NCBI RefSeq assembly: GCF_963668515.1
Contig: NZ_OY764864.1
Location: 1,178,001 to 1,242,000 of the forward strand
Direction of reading: 5' to 3'
Source of the DNA: an uncultured Ilyobacter sp.
GTDB taxonomy: Bacteria > Fusobacteriota > Fusobacteriia > Fusobacteriales > Fusobacteriaceae
DNA length: 64,000 nucleotides
In this document: piece after piece, positions 47,537 to 57,533 of the stretch
Layout of the letters: each line of letters starts with the position of its first letter
Position numbering within the stretch: the first letter of the stretch is position 1
Program-made: the position numbers and the translations under genes
Notes under the pieces: model-generated
Told to the model about the DNA's origin: nothing
Databases searched by the model: none
The model's input: only the letters and a program-made list of their open reading frames with translations

Positions 47537-47558
47537 ATACCCGCCTTAAGGCGGGTAT
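47537..47558 (-). terminator. Terminator after the flavodiiron gene
   Basis: Perfect inverted repeat with arms ATACCCGCCTT and AAGGCGGGTAT, then T's on the minus strand. Confidence 0.9.
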
Positions 47559-47561
47559 TAA

Positions 47562-48770
47562 TTATCTATGGGATTTGATCTTTTCAGCCATTGCTTTTGC
47601 AATATTTTCAAGCTTTTCATAATCTTCTAAAGTAGGATTTCCTCTCACTTCTACAGCATCTGCTACAATTTCATTTCCGTTTAATGCATCGGCGAAAGCC
47701 TGGATTCCTCTTACTCCTCCGCCACTCCACATCATATTTCCAAATATACCTAAATATCTGTTTTTCAGTCCGTAATTCTGGAGTTTGTGAAGTAAAGGCT
47801 GTACCTTTGGATAAAGGGCGTTGTTGTGTGAGCACGAACCGATAATAAGCCCCTTATACTTCCATATATCACTTATAATAAAAGAGTGATCTGTTTTTGA
47901 AGCATCATAAACTTTTATCTCTTTTATTCCCTGAGAACTTAGTTCTCTGGCTATGGCGTTTGCCTGCTTTGCTGTATTACCATACATAGTTCCATATACG
48001 ATAACTACACCTTCTGATTCTGGCTCGAGTCTAGACCAGTAGTCATAATGCTTTATAACTCTGTTTATGTCACTTCTCCATATTATACCGTGTGACGGGC
48101 ATATATACTTAATCTCAAGAGGACCTAATTTTTTTATGGCATTTTGCACCTGCATACCATACTTTCCAACTATGTTGGCGTAGTATCTTCTCATCTCATC
48201 TTCATAAAAATCAAAGTTTACTTCGTCGTCAAAAATTCCCCCATCTAAAGCTCCGAAACTTCCAAAGGCATCATTTGAGAAAAGGATTTTTTCAGTTGTA
48301 TCATAAGTAGCCATACTTTCAGGCCAGTGTACCATAGGCATCATAGCAAAAGTAAGTTTGTGATGTCCTAGATCTAAAATATCCCCCTCTTTTACAGGAT
48401 AAAAATTATCTTCATTTGCATCGTGGAAGAAAGATTTGATCATAGGGAATGTTTTGGAATTTCCTACTACTTTTGCATTTGGATATTTTCTCATAAGGTC
48501 TCTCAGACCACCTGAATGATCAGGCTCCATATGATTTACTACGATATAGTCAAGATCTTTTCCATCCAAAACACATTCAAGTTTTTCCATAAAAAGTCCC
48601 TCTACACCAAACTCTACCGTGTCGATAACACAAGTCTTCTCATCGTTAATAACGTATGAATTGTATGCTACTCCCATCGGAAGAGGCATGTAATTTTCGA
48701 ATCTCTCAGTTTTTCTATCATTTGCTCCAATCCAATAAACATTATCGGTTACATTTACTAAATTATGCAT
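47562..48770 (-). CDS. fprA: A-type flavoprotein (flavodiiron protein), oxygen or NO reductase
   Basis: Two domains: an N-terminal metallo-beta-lactamase-like diiron domain (NHMEPDHSGGL; HWPESM; SNDAFGSFG) and a C-terminal flavodoxin domain (VIVYGTMYGNTAKQANAI; GSCSHNNALYP). The HxExDH ligand set is intact. The 402-residue protein should reduce O2 (or NO) to water in an anaerobe. No rubredoxin fusion and no partner gene nearby. RBS AAGGAGG. Confidence 0.94.
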   Translation of the reverse strand: MHNLVNVTDNVYWIGANDRKTERFENYMPLPMGVAYNSYVINDEKTCVIDTVEFGVEGLFMEKLECVLDGKDLDYIVVNHMEPDHSGGLRDLMRKYPNAKVVGNSKTFPMIKSFFHDANEDNFYPVKEGDILDLGHHKLTFAMMPMVHWPESMATYDTTEKILFSNDAFGSFGALDGGIFDDEVNFDFYEDEMRRYYANIVGKYGMQVQNAIKKLGPLEIKYICPSHGIIWRSDINRVIKHYDYWSRLEPESEGVVIVYGTMYGNTAKQANAIARELSSQGIKEIKVYDASKTDHSFIISDIWKYKGLIIGSCSHNNALYPKVQPLLHKLQNYGLKNRYLGIFGNMMWSGGGVRGIQAFADALNGNEIVADAVEVRGNPTLEDYEKLENIAKAMAEKIKSHR

Positions 48771-48963
48771 TTCTACCTCCTTAAAAAATCATTACAGATG
48801 GTTTATTTAATTATAATAATAACAAATTTATATTTTTTTCACAAGATTTTTTTTGTAAAACATAGCTTTACAAAACCACTCTTTCACTCTTAAAAGTATA
48901 CTTTTATATCACATAAATTTCAAGTTTTAAAAAAATAGTTTCAGTCACTGATTTCTTTTGCTA

Positions 48964-48991
48964 TTGTCACTTTATTTTTTTATGATATAAT
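48964..48991 (+). promoter_or_regulatory. lgt promoter
   Basis: TTGTCA (48964-48969), 16-bp spacer, TATAAT (48986-48991), 31 bp before lgt. Confidence 0.65.
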
Positions 48992-49022
48992 CTTTATAAA
49001 GTCTATATTTCAGGAGGATAAA

Positions 49023-49886
49023 ATGGATCCAATACTATTTGAAATCGGAGGCTTCAAGCTAAGATATTATGGCCTCATGTACGCACTTGCATTTTTTATA
49101 GGAATAGAGATAGCAAAATGGGAAGCAAAGAGAATGAACATGTCTCCAGCCCTTTTAGAGAACTTTGCTATAACAGCTATGGTGTCTGGACTCATCGGAG
49201 GCAGACTTTATTATGTACTCTTTAATCCCCACTACTACTTTAATAATCCCATGCAGATCCCTGCTGTATGGAATGGCGGAATGGCCATTCACGGAGGGAT
49301 CATCGGAGGAATCATCGGTACCTTTATCTTTGCCCACAGACACAAAGTCAGCCCTTGGAAACTAGGAGATATTGCCGCAGCTCCACTTATCCTAGGACAG
49401 GGCATAGGAAGATTCGGTAACCTTATGAACGGAGAAATTCACGGAGTCCCTACATTTACCCCATGGAAGGTTATTTTTACACTAAAGCCTGGATTTTATG
49501 CTTGGTATGATCAGTACAGAGCCATGAGTATAGAGGCTCAGATGAAGTATAAAGAGCTAGTTCCCTGGGGGATTGTCTTCCCAGAATCTTCTCCTGCAGG
49601 AAGTGAATTTCCAAACCTTCCGCTGCATCCAGCCATGTTATATGAGATGTTTTTAAACTTCACAGCATTTTTACTCATATGGTTTTATTTCAGAAAAAAA
49701 GAGTATGCTCCTGGTACTGTTTGGTGGATTTATGTCATTATGTACAGTCTCATAAGAGTTTTTGTAAGTTTTTTCAGGGCAGAAGATCTTATGATAATGG
49801 GATTCAGAGCTCCTCACGCAATCAGTGTCATTTTCGTTGCTGTTTCGATTATTATGATTAAACATTTGAATAAAAAGAAAATCTAA
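49023..49886 (+). CDS. lgt: Prolipoprotein diacylglyceryl transferase
   Basis: Transfers diacylglycerol to the lipobox cysteine of prolipoproteins, such as the efflux lipoproteins at 2-4 kb. The 287 residues have seven or so helices, with YYGLMYALAFF, GGRLYYVLF, GGMAIHGGIIGG and the Lgt signature GRFGNLMNGEIHG. RBS CAGGAGG. Monocistronic with its own terminator. Confidence 0.96.
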   Translation: MDPILFEIGGFKLRYYGLMYALAFFIGIEIAKWEAKRMNMSPALLENFAITAMVSGLIGGRLYYVLFNPHYYFNNPMQIPAVWNGGMAIHGGIIGGIIGTFIFAHRHKVSPWKLGDIAAAPLILGQGIGRFGNLMNGEIHGVPTFTPWKVIFTLKPGFYAWYDQYRAMSIEAQMKYKELVPWGIVFPESSPAGSEFPNLPLHPAMLYEMFLNFTAFLLIWFYFRKKEYAPGTVWWIYVIMYSLIRVFVSFFRAEDLMIMGFRAPHAISVIFVAVSIIMIKHLNKKKI

Positions 49887-49909
49887 AGAGGGATGAAATA
49901 TCCCTCTTT
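49885..49909 (+). terminator. Terminator after lgt
   Basis: AAAGAGGGA / TCCCTCTTT with a seven-base loop, then T's. Confidence 0.85.
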
Positions 49910-50009
49910 TTCAATAAACTTTAGAATCTTCTCACTGACAGGGCTTAACTACTGAGAAATAATATCATAAGTCTCTGATAAAAAATATACATATCCAAAA
50001 GATTTAAAT

Positions 50010-50038
50010 TTGAAAAAATTTCTAATTAGTAGTATAAT
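50010..50038 (+). promoter_or_regulatory. coaBC promoter with the same palindrome as marR and pan
   Basis: TTGAAA (50010-50015), 17-bp spacer, TATAAT (50033-50038). The spacer contains TCTAATTAGT. The string CTAATTAGTAGTATAATTTT is identical to that in the marR promoter (16039-16058, minus strand) and in the same position relative to the boxes. This ties CoA synthesis to the pantothenate-locus regulator. Confidence 0.75.
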
Positions 50039-50080
50039 TTTCTTAAAAAATTACTGCTATTATTGATGAGGTGAAATCTA

Positions 50081-51253
50081 ATGAAAAAAAACGTATTACT
50101 GGGAGTTACAGGAGGGATAGCTGCATATAAAGCTGCAAATATAATCTCTCTCCTAAAAAAAAGTGGATGCAATGTCAAAGTTATCATGACAAAAAGCGCC
50201 ACTGAGATAATAACTCCTCTGACCCTTGAGACCCTTGCGAGAGACAGGGTTATAGTAGACATGTGGGAAAAAAAGCCCAACCTTGAAGTAGAGCACATCT
50301 CTTTCGGAGAGTGGGCAGATGCAGTTCTGATTGCCCCGGCCACATATAACATGGTGGGTAAGGTAGCAAACGGAATCGCAGACGATATGCTCTCTACAGT
50401 TATCTCTGCCACAAAGGCACCCGTTTATTTTGCCCTTGCAATGAATGTAAATATGTATGAAAACCCTATTTTAAAGGACAATATAGATAAATTAAAAAAA
50501 TATGGGTATAAGTTTATAGAGGCTGACGAAGGGTTCCTTGCATGCAATGTAAATGCTAAAGGGAGACTAAAAAGAGAAGAGGATATTGTAGATATCATTA
50601 AAAACGAATTAAACCCACTAGAAAGGTCACTTGAGGGTAAAAAAATCCTTATCACTGCAGGAAGAACAGAAGAGGCAGTAGATCCTGTAAGGTACCTTTC
50701 AAACAGGTCCACCGGTCAGATGGGATACTCCCTGGCTTCAGCTGCGGTACAGCTAGGTGCAGAGGTAACTCTGGTTTCAGGCCCTACAAATCTCCCTGTC
50801 CCTGAAGGCCTGCAAAATTTTTTACAAGTCAGAAGTGCACAGGAGATGTTTGAAACAGTCATGGAATATTACGACAGTCAGGATGCGGCTATAGCCTGTG
50901 CTGCTGTGGCAGACTATAAGATAAAAGAATACTCTCAGCAGAAAATAAAGAAAAAAGATGGAGACATGGTCCTGGTTCTTGACCGAAATCCAGATATACT
51001 TTATGAAATGGGGCAGAGAAAAAACAAGCAGTTTCTTATAGGATTTGCAGCAGAGAGTGAGAATTTAATAGAAAATGCAACGAGGAAACTTCAAAAGAAA
51101 AACTTGGATCTCATCGTAGGAAACCTTGTGACATACATGCAAAGCTCAAATAACCAGGTAACACTACTGAAAAAAGACGGCTCAAAAACAGAAATCCCTG
51201 AAATGAAAAAACAGGAACTTGCATTTAATATCTTAAAAGAGATCAAATTCTAA
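50081..51253 (+). CDS. coaBC: CoaBC: phosphopantothenoylcysteine decarboxylase / phosphopantothenate-cysteine ligase
   Basis: Bifunctional enzyme of CoA synthesis, 390 residues. The N-terminal flavoprotein domain (CoaC) has GVTGGIAAYKAANI, the His in VEHISFGEWAD, NVNMYENPI and the active-site Cys in EGFLACN. The C-terminal CoaB domain has TAGRTEEAVDPVRYLSNRSTGQMG (core GRTEEAVDPVR), ACAAVADYK and the lysine-rich KIKKKDG loop. RBS GATGAGGTG. Its promoter carries the palindrome shared with marR and pan. Confidence 0.95.
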   Translation: MKKNVLLGVTGGIAAYKAANIISLLKKSGCNVKVIMTKSATEIITPLTLETLARDRVIVDMWEKKPNLEVEHISFGEWADAVLIAPATYNMVGKVANGIADDMLSTVISATKAPVYFALAMNVNMYENPILKDNIDKLKKYGYKFIEADEGFLACNVNAKGRLKREEDIVDIIKNELNPLERSLEGKKILITAGRTEEAVDPVRYLSNRSTGQMGYSLASAAVQLGAEVTLVSGPTNLPVPEGLQNFLQVRSAQEMFETVMEYYDSQDAAIACAAVADYKIKEYSQQKIKKKDGDMVLVLDRNPDILYEMGQRKNKQFLIGFAAESENLIENATRKLQKKNLDLIVGNLVTYMQSSNNQVTLLKKDGSKTEIPEMKKQELAFNILKEIKF

Positions 51254-51306
51254 TTAAGATAATACCATATATTAAGATTTTGAAACAAGATTTACTAAAA
51301 AACATA

Positions 51307-51335
51307 TTGTTTATAGAATATAAAAATGTTATAAT
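51307..51335 (+). promoter_or_regulatory. cold-shock gene promoter and long 5' leader
   Basis: TTGTTT (51307-51312), 17-bp spacer, TATAAT (51330-51335). The start codon lies at 51481, so the leader is near 140 nt, long as in cspA-type mRNAs whose leader acts as a thermosensor. Small inverted repeats are present but the fold is not assigned. Confidence 0.6.
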
Positions 51336-51480
51336 AAGCGTGCTTTAATTCTTCAGGTTCATAAATAAAATATCTTATGGCTTAACGCCTACCGCATATA
51401 CAAGCATCAGATTGTAAGACTGGTTTTAAAAAGGTATTTTAGCCTAGAGTTATAAGCACAATAATTTTGGAGGTGCTAAA

Positions 51481-51684
51481 ATGCTAAAAGGAACAGTAAA
51501 ATGGTTTAACTCAGAAAAGGGATTCGGATTCATCACTTCAGAAGAAGGAAACGACTTATTCGTACACTTCTCTGAAATCAACAAGCCTGGATTCAAAACT
51601 CTTGAAGAGGGAGAAGAAGTTACATTTGACGTAGTAGAAGGGCAAAAAGGTCCACAAGCTGCTAACGTAACTCCTGTAAACTAA
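51481..51684 (+). CDS. cspA: Cold-shock protein (CspA family)
   Basis: A 67-residue single-stranded nucleic-acid binding protein. It has [12 protein letters not shown] (RNP1) and DLFVHFSEI (RNP2), matching the family throughout. TTGGAGG gives a strong RBS. Monocistronic with a very strong terminator; likely an RNA chaperone. Confidence 0.96.
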   Translation: MLKGTVKWFNSEKGFGFITSEEGNDLFVHFSEINKPGFKTLEEGEEVTFDVVEGQKGPQAANVTPVN

Positions 51685-51693
51685 TAAGTTCAG

Positions 51694-51725
51694 AATAGCC
51701 TCAAAGCAATTGCTTTGAGGCTATT
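51694..51725 (+). terminator. Terminator after cspA
   Basis: Perfect 32-bp inverted repeat with arms AATAGCCTCAAAGCAA and TTGCTTTGAGGCTATT, then T's. Confidence 0.92.
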
Positions 51726-51766
51726 TTTTTATTCCTATATGAAATCAAAGATTAAATACCTTTCGC

Positions 51767-52262
51767 CTATATATAAATTCTACCCTTTAATGTTATTATA
51801 AAATCCCCTATAATCTCCAGCCTCTTATCTTTTCTTAATCTGAGTACCATCTCTCCCCCTCTTTTTGAAGCCTGATGAGCACTTAATCGATTTTTTCCCA
51901 ATATCTCACACCAGTAGGACGCTAGCAAAGTGTGGACAGAGCCTGTAACAGGGTCTTCATTTATGCCAGCCCAGGGATTGAAGTATCTCGAGATAAAATC
52001 ATAATCCCCCTCTATACCTGCAGTTACAGCAAGTCCTTTTACCCCACCAACATCTAGCTGCTTCATCAGTTCAAAATTTGGATTTAAGTTTAAAACTTCC
52101 CCATGATTTTTTAGGTGGATTACGAGTTTCTTTGTGTTTTCGCCTATAAAAATATTTTCATACTCTGATATACCCGCAGCTTAAAGTAGTTTTTTATTTA
52201 GGGGAAAGCCGTCAAATACCGGTGTATCCAATGGAAAATCCAAAAGGATTTTTTTTGTCTTT
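51767..52262 (-). pseudogene. PhzF family isomerase pseudogene
   Basis: The 51767-52066 part encodes a PhzF C-terminal half (GGVKGLAVTAG; NPWAGINEDPVTGSVHTLLASYW, core EDPVTGSVH). The same frame extends upstream through EYENIFIGENTKKLVIHL but meets TAA just after NKKLL. Before that is LDFPLDTPVFDG, the family's mid-protein segment. The N-terminal third, with the catalytic glutamate, is gone. Upstream lies an unrelated hydrophobic fragment (YYLIGLSVSVMGILGALGI) abutting the GNAT stop. So the gene is truncated and has a nonsense codon. Confidence 0.8.
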
Positions 52263-52336
52263 TATTTTAGCGATATAATTCCAAGTGCCCCTAATATCCC
52301 CATAACTGAAACTGACAAACCTATAAGATAATACAG

Positions 52337-52855
52337 CTATGAATCTAAATCGATCCAGTATCTAAGGGTTGTTTCAACCTCAAGTTCAATTTTATCACAG
52401 AAAATTCCATTGGCATTTTCTATTGTTTTTGCTGAGGCCATATTGCCTTCATCGCAGGTTATCAAGATCTTTTCATATCCTTTTGCCTCAACCAGACCTA
52501 GCAGCATCAGCAGCATTTTTGATGCATACCCATTCCCTCTTTCTGAAGGGCGGATACCATAACCTATGTGCCCACCTCTGCAAAGAAGGTCATCATTGAG
52601 CTCATGTCTGAAATGTATGGCTCCTAGTACTTTTTTCTTATCAACTAAAAAATAAAGTGTCGACGGAACAAAGCCCTTTTTATATACCTCGTCTGTTTCG
52701 TCGACTGCCCATCTTGTCAGCAGTTCCTGAAAACTTGCATCTCCTCGACTAGATGCCATGGGTACGATTATTTCCTCTGAAAGTTCCCACTCACTAATAT
52801 AATCTAAATACCCAGACTCAGGCACTTTATTGTACTTCACTATTTTCAGTCCCAT
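52337..52855 (-). CDS. GNAT family N-acetyltransferase
   Basis: A 172-residue acetyltransferase with the acetyl-CoA loop GYGIRPSERGNGYASKMLLM (core RPSERGNGYA). The end matches the RimJ/RimL-like or predicted GNAT group with a substrate segment FRHELND. RBS GGAGGA. Substrate unknown. Next to a methyltransferase gene on the same strand. Confidence 0.85.
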   Translation of the reverse strand: MGLKIVKYNKVPESGYLDYISEWELSEEIIVPMASSRGDASFQELLTRWAVDETDEVYKKGFVPSTLYFLVDKKKVLGAIHFRHELNDDLLCRGGHIGYGIRPSERGNGYASKMLLMLLGLVEAKGYEKILITCDEGNMASAKTIENANGIFCDKIELEVETTLRYWIDLDS

Positions 52856-52894
52856 GATATTCCTCCAAATATATCTAACTCTTTCTTTAATAAA

Positions 52895-53656
52895 TTATCT
52901 TTCCGCAATGATCAGCATCTCAAAATCTTCAGTTGTGAGTTTATCTTTTCTGCTAAAAGCCCCTAATTTTGCTCCGTAAATATCAATAGTTTTAAAATCC
53001 AGTGATTTTAAAAGCCAGCTTATTTCAGAGGGTACATAATATCTCTCATTACAGTGAAGTTCCATTTCATTCCCAGAATCATCTTCTAAAGAGGTGGTAT
53101 TATATTCACGAAAGGTCATCAGGTCGAAGAAACTTTGTTCACAGTTTGCATTCCCATCTTGCTTTTGAGACTCTATGAAATCTTTTACCGAGTGGTATAG
53201 GGGAAACAGTGCATTTAACGTTGTAAATATTAACTTCCCATTTTCCTTTAGTGATTTGGCAGCATTTTGAAGTATCTGGTAATTCATCTCGTCGGTCTCC
53301 ATAAGGGAGAAGCCCCCTTCACACAGCATAATAGCCAGGTCAAACTCATCTTCAAATGGTAGACTTCTTGCATCTGCTTTCCTAAAATCAATATTTACTT
53401 TTTGTTCTTTTGCCTTCTCTTTCGCCCTTTTTAGCATGGATTCTGACAGATCAATCCCAGTTACAGAGTAACCACGTTTTGCCAGCTCTATAGAATGACG
53501 TCCCGTACCGCACCCGATATCTAAAATTCTGATATTTTTATTATGACTAATTTCATCTTCAATAAAGTCACATTCTCCCATAGTTCCCTGTGTAAAGCTT
53601 TCACTGTCATACTTTTTACCATAGTTTTCAAATAAGGTTTCATACCACTGCTTCAT
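52895..53656 (-). CDS. Class I SAM-dependent methyltransferase
   Basis: A 253-residue methyltransferase with motif I ILDIGCGTGRHSIELAKRGY (core DIGCGTGRH), motif II ADARSLPFEDEFDLAIML and a C-terminal beta sheet. The ATG at 53656 has AGGAGGAG upstream; the frame reaches 53686 without support. Small-molecule substrate is likely but unknown. It lies between GNAT and rlmF. Confidence 0.85.
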   Translation of the reverse strand: MKQWYETLFENYGKKYDSESFTQGTMGECDFIEDEISHNKNIRILDIGCGTGRHSIELAKRGYSVTGIDLSESMLKRAKEKAKEQKVNIDFRKADARSLPFEDEFDLAIMLCEGGFSLMETDEMNYQILQNAAKSLKENGKLIFTTLNALFPLYHSVKDFIESQKQDGNANCEQSFFDLMTFREYNTTSLEDDSGNEMELHCNERYYVPSEISWLLKSLDFKTIDIYGAKLGAFSRKDKLTTEDFEMLIIAER

Positions 53657-53719
53657 ATTACTCCTCCTATTTTTAAGCTGAGACATTTAAAAGATTTTCG
53701 GTAATTCTCAAAAATAAAT

Positions 53720-54619
53720 TTAACTTTCAGTTTTAAAAGTCCAGGCCAAGATCCTGCTGATCTTTTGTCCTTGACTCATCTCCAGTATTTTTATATCTTT
53801 AGCCCCTAGTTTATACAATAACTTCTGGGTTGGCTTTATATTGTCCTTGTTGGAAATCAAGGATGTAAACCAGGTAATTTGGGAAGAAAACCTAAGACTT
53901 TCCTCAGCCATTTTTTTCAGGAAAAGGCGCTCTCCACCAGGACACCATAATTCAGCTTTCTGTCCACCGAAATTCAATCCTTTTTTTACTTTTTTATTTT
54001 CTTTATTGAGATTATTCACTTTTCTTTTATTTGCCTTTAAGGCATCCTCTAAGGAAGCATGAAATGGAGGATTACACATAGTCAAATCAAATTTATCATT
54101 TTTTTCGATTATCCCTTCAAAAATATTTTCCCTATTTTTTTGAAGTTTTAGAGTTATTTTATTTTTCAAAACTTTATTTGAGTCCACTATTTTTTTTGCA
54201 TTTTCTATGGATTTCGGGTCTATCTCTGAAGCTACAAAATCCCAATTATAACTTTGACTCCCTATAATAGGGTATATGCAGTTGGCACCGGTTCCTATAT
54301 CCAGTACTTTTACACCCTTTTTTTTGCCCCCTAGCAACTCTGCTATATAGTGTACATAGTCTGCCCTACCGGGGATGGGCGGACATAAAAAACCTTTTGG
54401 AATATCCCAGTTCTCTATGTTGTAGTAGGTTTTTAAAAGTGCTTTATTTAAAAGAATAACGCCTCTGTTGTCGCTAAAATCTATCGTTTCTTCTCCTCTC
54501 GGATTTTTTTTCAGGTATATTTTCAATTCCGGCAGATTTTTTACAAGTAATTTAAAATTATATCTTCCTTTATGGGGATTTTTTGGATGCAGTTCCCCTT
54601 TTTTATTTATTTTTTTCAA
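53720..54619 (-). CDS. rlmF: 23S rRNA (adenine-1618-N6)-methyltransferase
   Basis: Methylates A1618 in helix 73 region of 23S rRNA. The 299 residues begin LHPKNPHKGRYNF and include WDIPKGFLCPPIPGRADYVHY (core CPPIPGRADYVHY), the SAM motif LDIGTGANCIYP and the N6-adenine motif NPPFHAS. These are full RlmF signatures. The start is TTG with AAGGAG six bases upstream. Confidence 0.93.
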   Translation of the reverse strand: MKKINKKGELHPKNPHKGRYNFKLLVKNLPELKIYLKKNPRGEETIDFSDNRGVILLNKALLKTYYNIENWDIPKGFLCPPIPGRADYVHYIAELLGGKKKGVKVLDIGTGANCIYPIIGSQSYNWDFVASEIDPKSIENAKKIVDSNKVLKNKITLKLQKNRENIFEGIIEKNDKFDLTMCNPPFHASLEDALKANKRKVNNLNKENKKVKKGLNFGGQKAELWCPGGERLFLKKMAEESLRFSSQITWFTSLISNKDNIKPTQKLLYKLGAKDIKILEMSQGQKISRILAWTFKTES

Positions 54620-54771
54620 TTTATACTCCTTATTAATTACATCTCTTTAATATCCATAGATTAAATTGTAACATGCTTAATTATTTCGGGCAAGAAAAAG
54701 GAGGACACAAGAAATAAATATTAAATTTCTTCGTAAAAAAAACGGCCTAAATCAATAGGCACGCTTAAATT

Positions 54772-56013
54772 TTACTTAATTTTAACAGAATAAATAATAA
54801 CCATTGCTAAGTAAGTAACAGGCAATATATAAATATAATTTTTAAATACGCCCTTCATTTTCACTTTAAAATAGTCAAATGTCACTACCTGGCAAAGATG
54901 TAACGGAGAAATAAAGTAAAACATAAAAGCAGTAGTATATATAAACATAGCATAGAGAAGTCTGGTATCATAATCCGGAGCTAAGGGTAATATCATTGGG
55001 AAAAGAATCGCTACACTTGGATTTGTCGATCCCAGTGCATATGAAATAAGGGCTGCTGACAAGAATACTACCAATTCTATCGGGATCCCAAACTCCAGCA
55101 TATTTTTTAATAATTCATTAATTTCATTCACATCATTCACAATATTTTTATATACCATAATTCCAAATATTGAAATAACCAACGGAACCTTCACACCTTT
55201 AAGCATTGTCATCAGAATATTTTCTTTCAAGTTAAATTTAGAATCTTTCCTCTTATCAATTTTATTAATTACAAAACATAATACAATACCAAGTATCAGT
55301 GAAATATAAAATTCTAAATTAATCAAAAGAACACCCATTAAACTGACTAATATTGGTGAGGAATATATAAGAAATCCTTTTATGGAAGTCAGATATTCTT
55401 TCATATCTACATTTTCAATTTCAGGAGATTTTACATTCCTGAAATAAAAGGTATACGCAATTATATAAAATAAAATTCCTATTGGCAGCATCAGAAAAAT
55501 AAAATCATTAACCTCATATCCGCCTATCTCTGCTGCCATAACAATCGTAGGAGATAATGGGAAAATAAAATATAATCCATGTCTGAAGATCATATTTATA
55601 GAAGCTTTTTTCTCCTGAGAAATATTCATCTTTTCACCAAGGTTATCAACTACCGGACAGGACATCAGCGCTCCACCGCTTACCAGCAATGTACCTATTA
55701 TCACGGGTGCAAACATGATAGTGGCTTTGGCACTTCTAAGCATTTTTTCCAAAGCTCCTATCATTCTCTCCATTAAATAATATTTGTCCATCAAATGTCC
55801 CATAACTGTTATCAATCCTATAGCCAGGGCTAATGAAAGCGTCTGATAATCAGATACAGCTTCGATTATTAATCCGAAAATATGCACCAAGCTTCTCCCG
55901 GTGAACAATCCTAAAGCTATTCCTCCTATCATCAGTGAATACCCGATATTTATTTTTCTATTTACCAGATATAATATTATCAAAATAGATAAAATCAATT
56001 TAACCAGTACCAC
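54772..56013 (-). CDS. DUF401 family membrane protein, probable anion or carboxylate transporter
   Basis: A 413-residue protein with about 10-11 helices. Conserved segments: VSGGALMSCPVVDNLGEKM and ALGSTNPSVAILFPMI, typical of DUF401, a family related to citrate-metal/ion transporters. GTG start with GGAGGTGA upstream. Function and substrate are not established for the family. Confidence 0.75.
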   Translation of the reverse strand: MVLVKLILSILIILYLVNRKINIGYSLMIGGIALGLFTGRSLVHIFGLIIEAVSDYQTLSLALAIGLITVMGHLMDKYYLMERMIGALEKMLRSAKATIMFAPVIIGTLLVSGGALMSCPVVDNLGEKMNISQEKKASINMIFRHGLYFIFPLSPTIVMAAEIGGYEVNDFIFLMLPIGILFYIIAYTFYFRNVKSPEIENVDMKEYLTSIKGFLIYSSPILVSLMGVLLINLEFYISLILGIVLCFVINKIDKRKDSKFNLKENILMTMLKGVKVPLVISIFGIMVYKNIVNDVNEINELLKNMLEFGIPIELVVFLSAALISYALGSTNPSVAILFPMILPLAPDYDTRLLYAMFIYTTAFMFYFISPLHLCQVVTFDYFKVKMKGVFKNYIYILPVTYLAMVIIYSVKIK

Positions 56014-56132
56014 AAAATCACCTCCTTACTGTCATTTTATAATCCCCTCGCTCATAAACATCTGAGATATTCTCAACATTCTTTATATTGTATCTCAATA
56101 CAGGCCTAATTTAATAATTTTTATAAAAAAGT

Positions 56133-57533
56133 CTACAATTCTTTTTCCTCTGCAGCTGTATTGTATTCCAGACATCTATCCTCCTGAAAAAACTCCGTCT
56201 TTTTTACCATGAGCAGAAACCATCCCACAAGAACTAGCCCTTTTAAAATACTGGTTATGGTGAGTGTCCACCAAACTCCGTTTAATCCTAGCAAAGATTC
56301 AGAGGAGAGAAATATGGACATGGGTATCCTCAGGGCATTAAATGCTATGCTGACTATAGAGGGTGGTGATGTCTTACCAAGACCATTGAAGGCTCCTGCT
56401 GTAACTATCTCTATACACATAAACAGCTGAGAATATCCCAGTATTTTCAGATACTCCACACCAAATTTTATGACTTCCCCTTCCGGTATGAATATGGAAA
56501 ATATAGGCCTGGCAAAGAATATAAGGAGAAGTGTGGCAAAAACACCAACTACAGAAATAATAGCAATTCCTGTGGCATATCCTTTTTTTATACGTTTCGG
56601 CTGTTTTGCTCCGTAATTCTGTCCCACAAAGGTAGAGACTGCCACCTGAAATCCACTGGCTGTCATCCAGGATATGGCCTCTATCTGAGACCCAACCTTT
56701 TGTACCGCCATGGGAAGAGGCCCCCACTGGGCTATTATTCTGGCTATTACCATTGTAAAAAATGTAAAAAGCCCGTTATGAAGAGCCACAGGTAGGCCCA
56801 GCGTTATATACTCTTTCATAATATACAGTTCAGGTTTATGGTGAAGATCCAGAGACTTCACCACACCATTATCCCTGTTTATATAAACTAAGAAGGATGT
56901 AAACACCGCAAGATGTGCCAGCACTGTGGCTATGGCGGCTCCCTCTACTCCCATGGCAGGAATAGGACCTATTCCAAATATGAGAAGAGGATCTAGCACG
57001 AGATTCACCCCTATACCTATTGTATTTATATAAAAGGGGGTCCTACTGTCTCCGTATCCATTGAAAATTCCTGTAAAAACCGGATTTGAAAAACTAAATA
57101 CCATCCCCAAAACAATAATTTTGAGATAGGATACTGCCATGGATATGACTCCCTGGTCTCCCAAGTTAAAAAATCCTATGAGTTTATCACTGAAAAAATA
57201 AACCAGTGTTCCGTAAAAAATCGAAAGCATAAAGTTCATCTGAAGGGCGTTTCTGGCATAGTCCTTTGCCCTTGTGAAATTCTTACCCCCTATACTCTGA
57301 GAAACTCTCACCTCTGCCCCTATTTTTGATACAAGTATAAATGCGAAACTAAACCACACATAAAATCCGGCACTTCCCACTGCTGCCACGGAACGGCTTC
57401 CTGTCCTTCCTATCCAAAACATATCAGTGAGGTTGTAGGCCATCTGAAGAAAAGATGTGGCCATTACAGGAAAGGCCATCTTCATTAGCCCCTTAGAGAT
57501 ACTTCCCTGTGTCATATCTATTTTTGATTTCAT
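56133..57533 (-). CDS. MATE family efflux transporter
   Basis: A 466-residue, 12-helix multidrug/toxic compound extrusion protein, Na+ or H+ driven. Two homologous halves begin KGLMKMAFPVMATSFLQMAYNLTDMFWIG (core MATSFLQMAYNLTD) and KEYITLGLPVALHNGL. SRTPFYINTIGIGVNLVLDP is conserved. ATG at 57533 with AAAGGGG; upstream codons to 57557 lack support. Confidence 0.9.
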   Translation of the reverse strand: MKSKIDMTQGSISKGLMKMAFPVMATSFLQMAYNLTDMFWIGRTGSRSVAAVGSAGFYVWFSFAFILVSKIGAEVRVSQSIGGKNFTRAKDYARNALQMNFMLSIFYGTLVYFFSDKLIGFFNLGDQGVISMAVSYLKIIVLGMVFSFSNPVFTGIFNGYGDSRTPFYINTIGIGVNLVLDPLLIFGIGPIPAMGVEGAAIATVLAHLAVFTSFLVYINRDNGVVKSLDLHHKPELYIMKEYITLGLPVALHNGLFTFFTMVIARIIAQWGPLPMAVQKVGSQIEAISWMTASGFQVAVSTFVGQNYGAKQPKRIKKGYATGIAIISVVGVFATLLLIFFARPIFSIFIPEGEVIKFGVEYLKILGYSQLFMCIEIVTAGAFNGLGKTSPPSIVSIAFNALRIPMSIFLSSESLLGLNGVWWTLTITSILKGLVLVGWFLLMVKKTEFFQEDRCLEYNTAAEEKEL

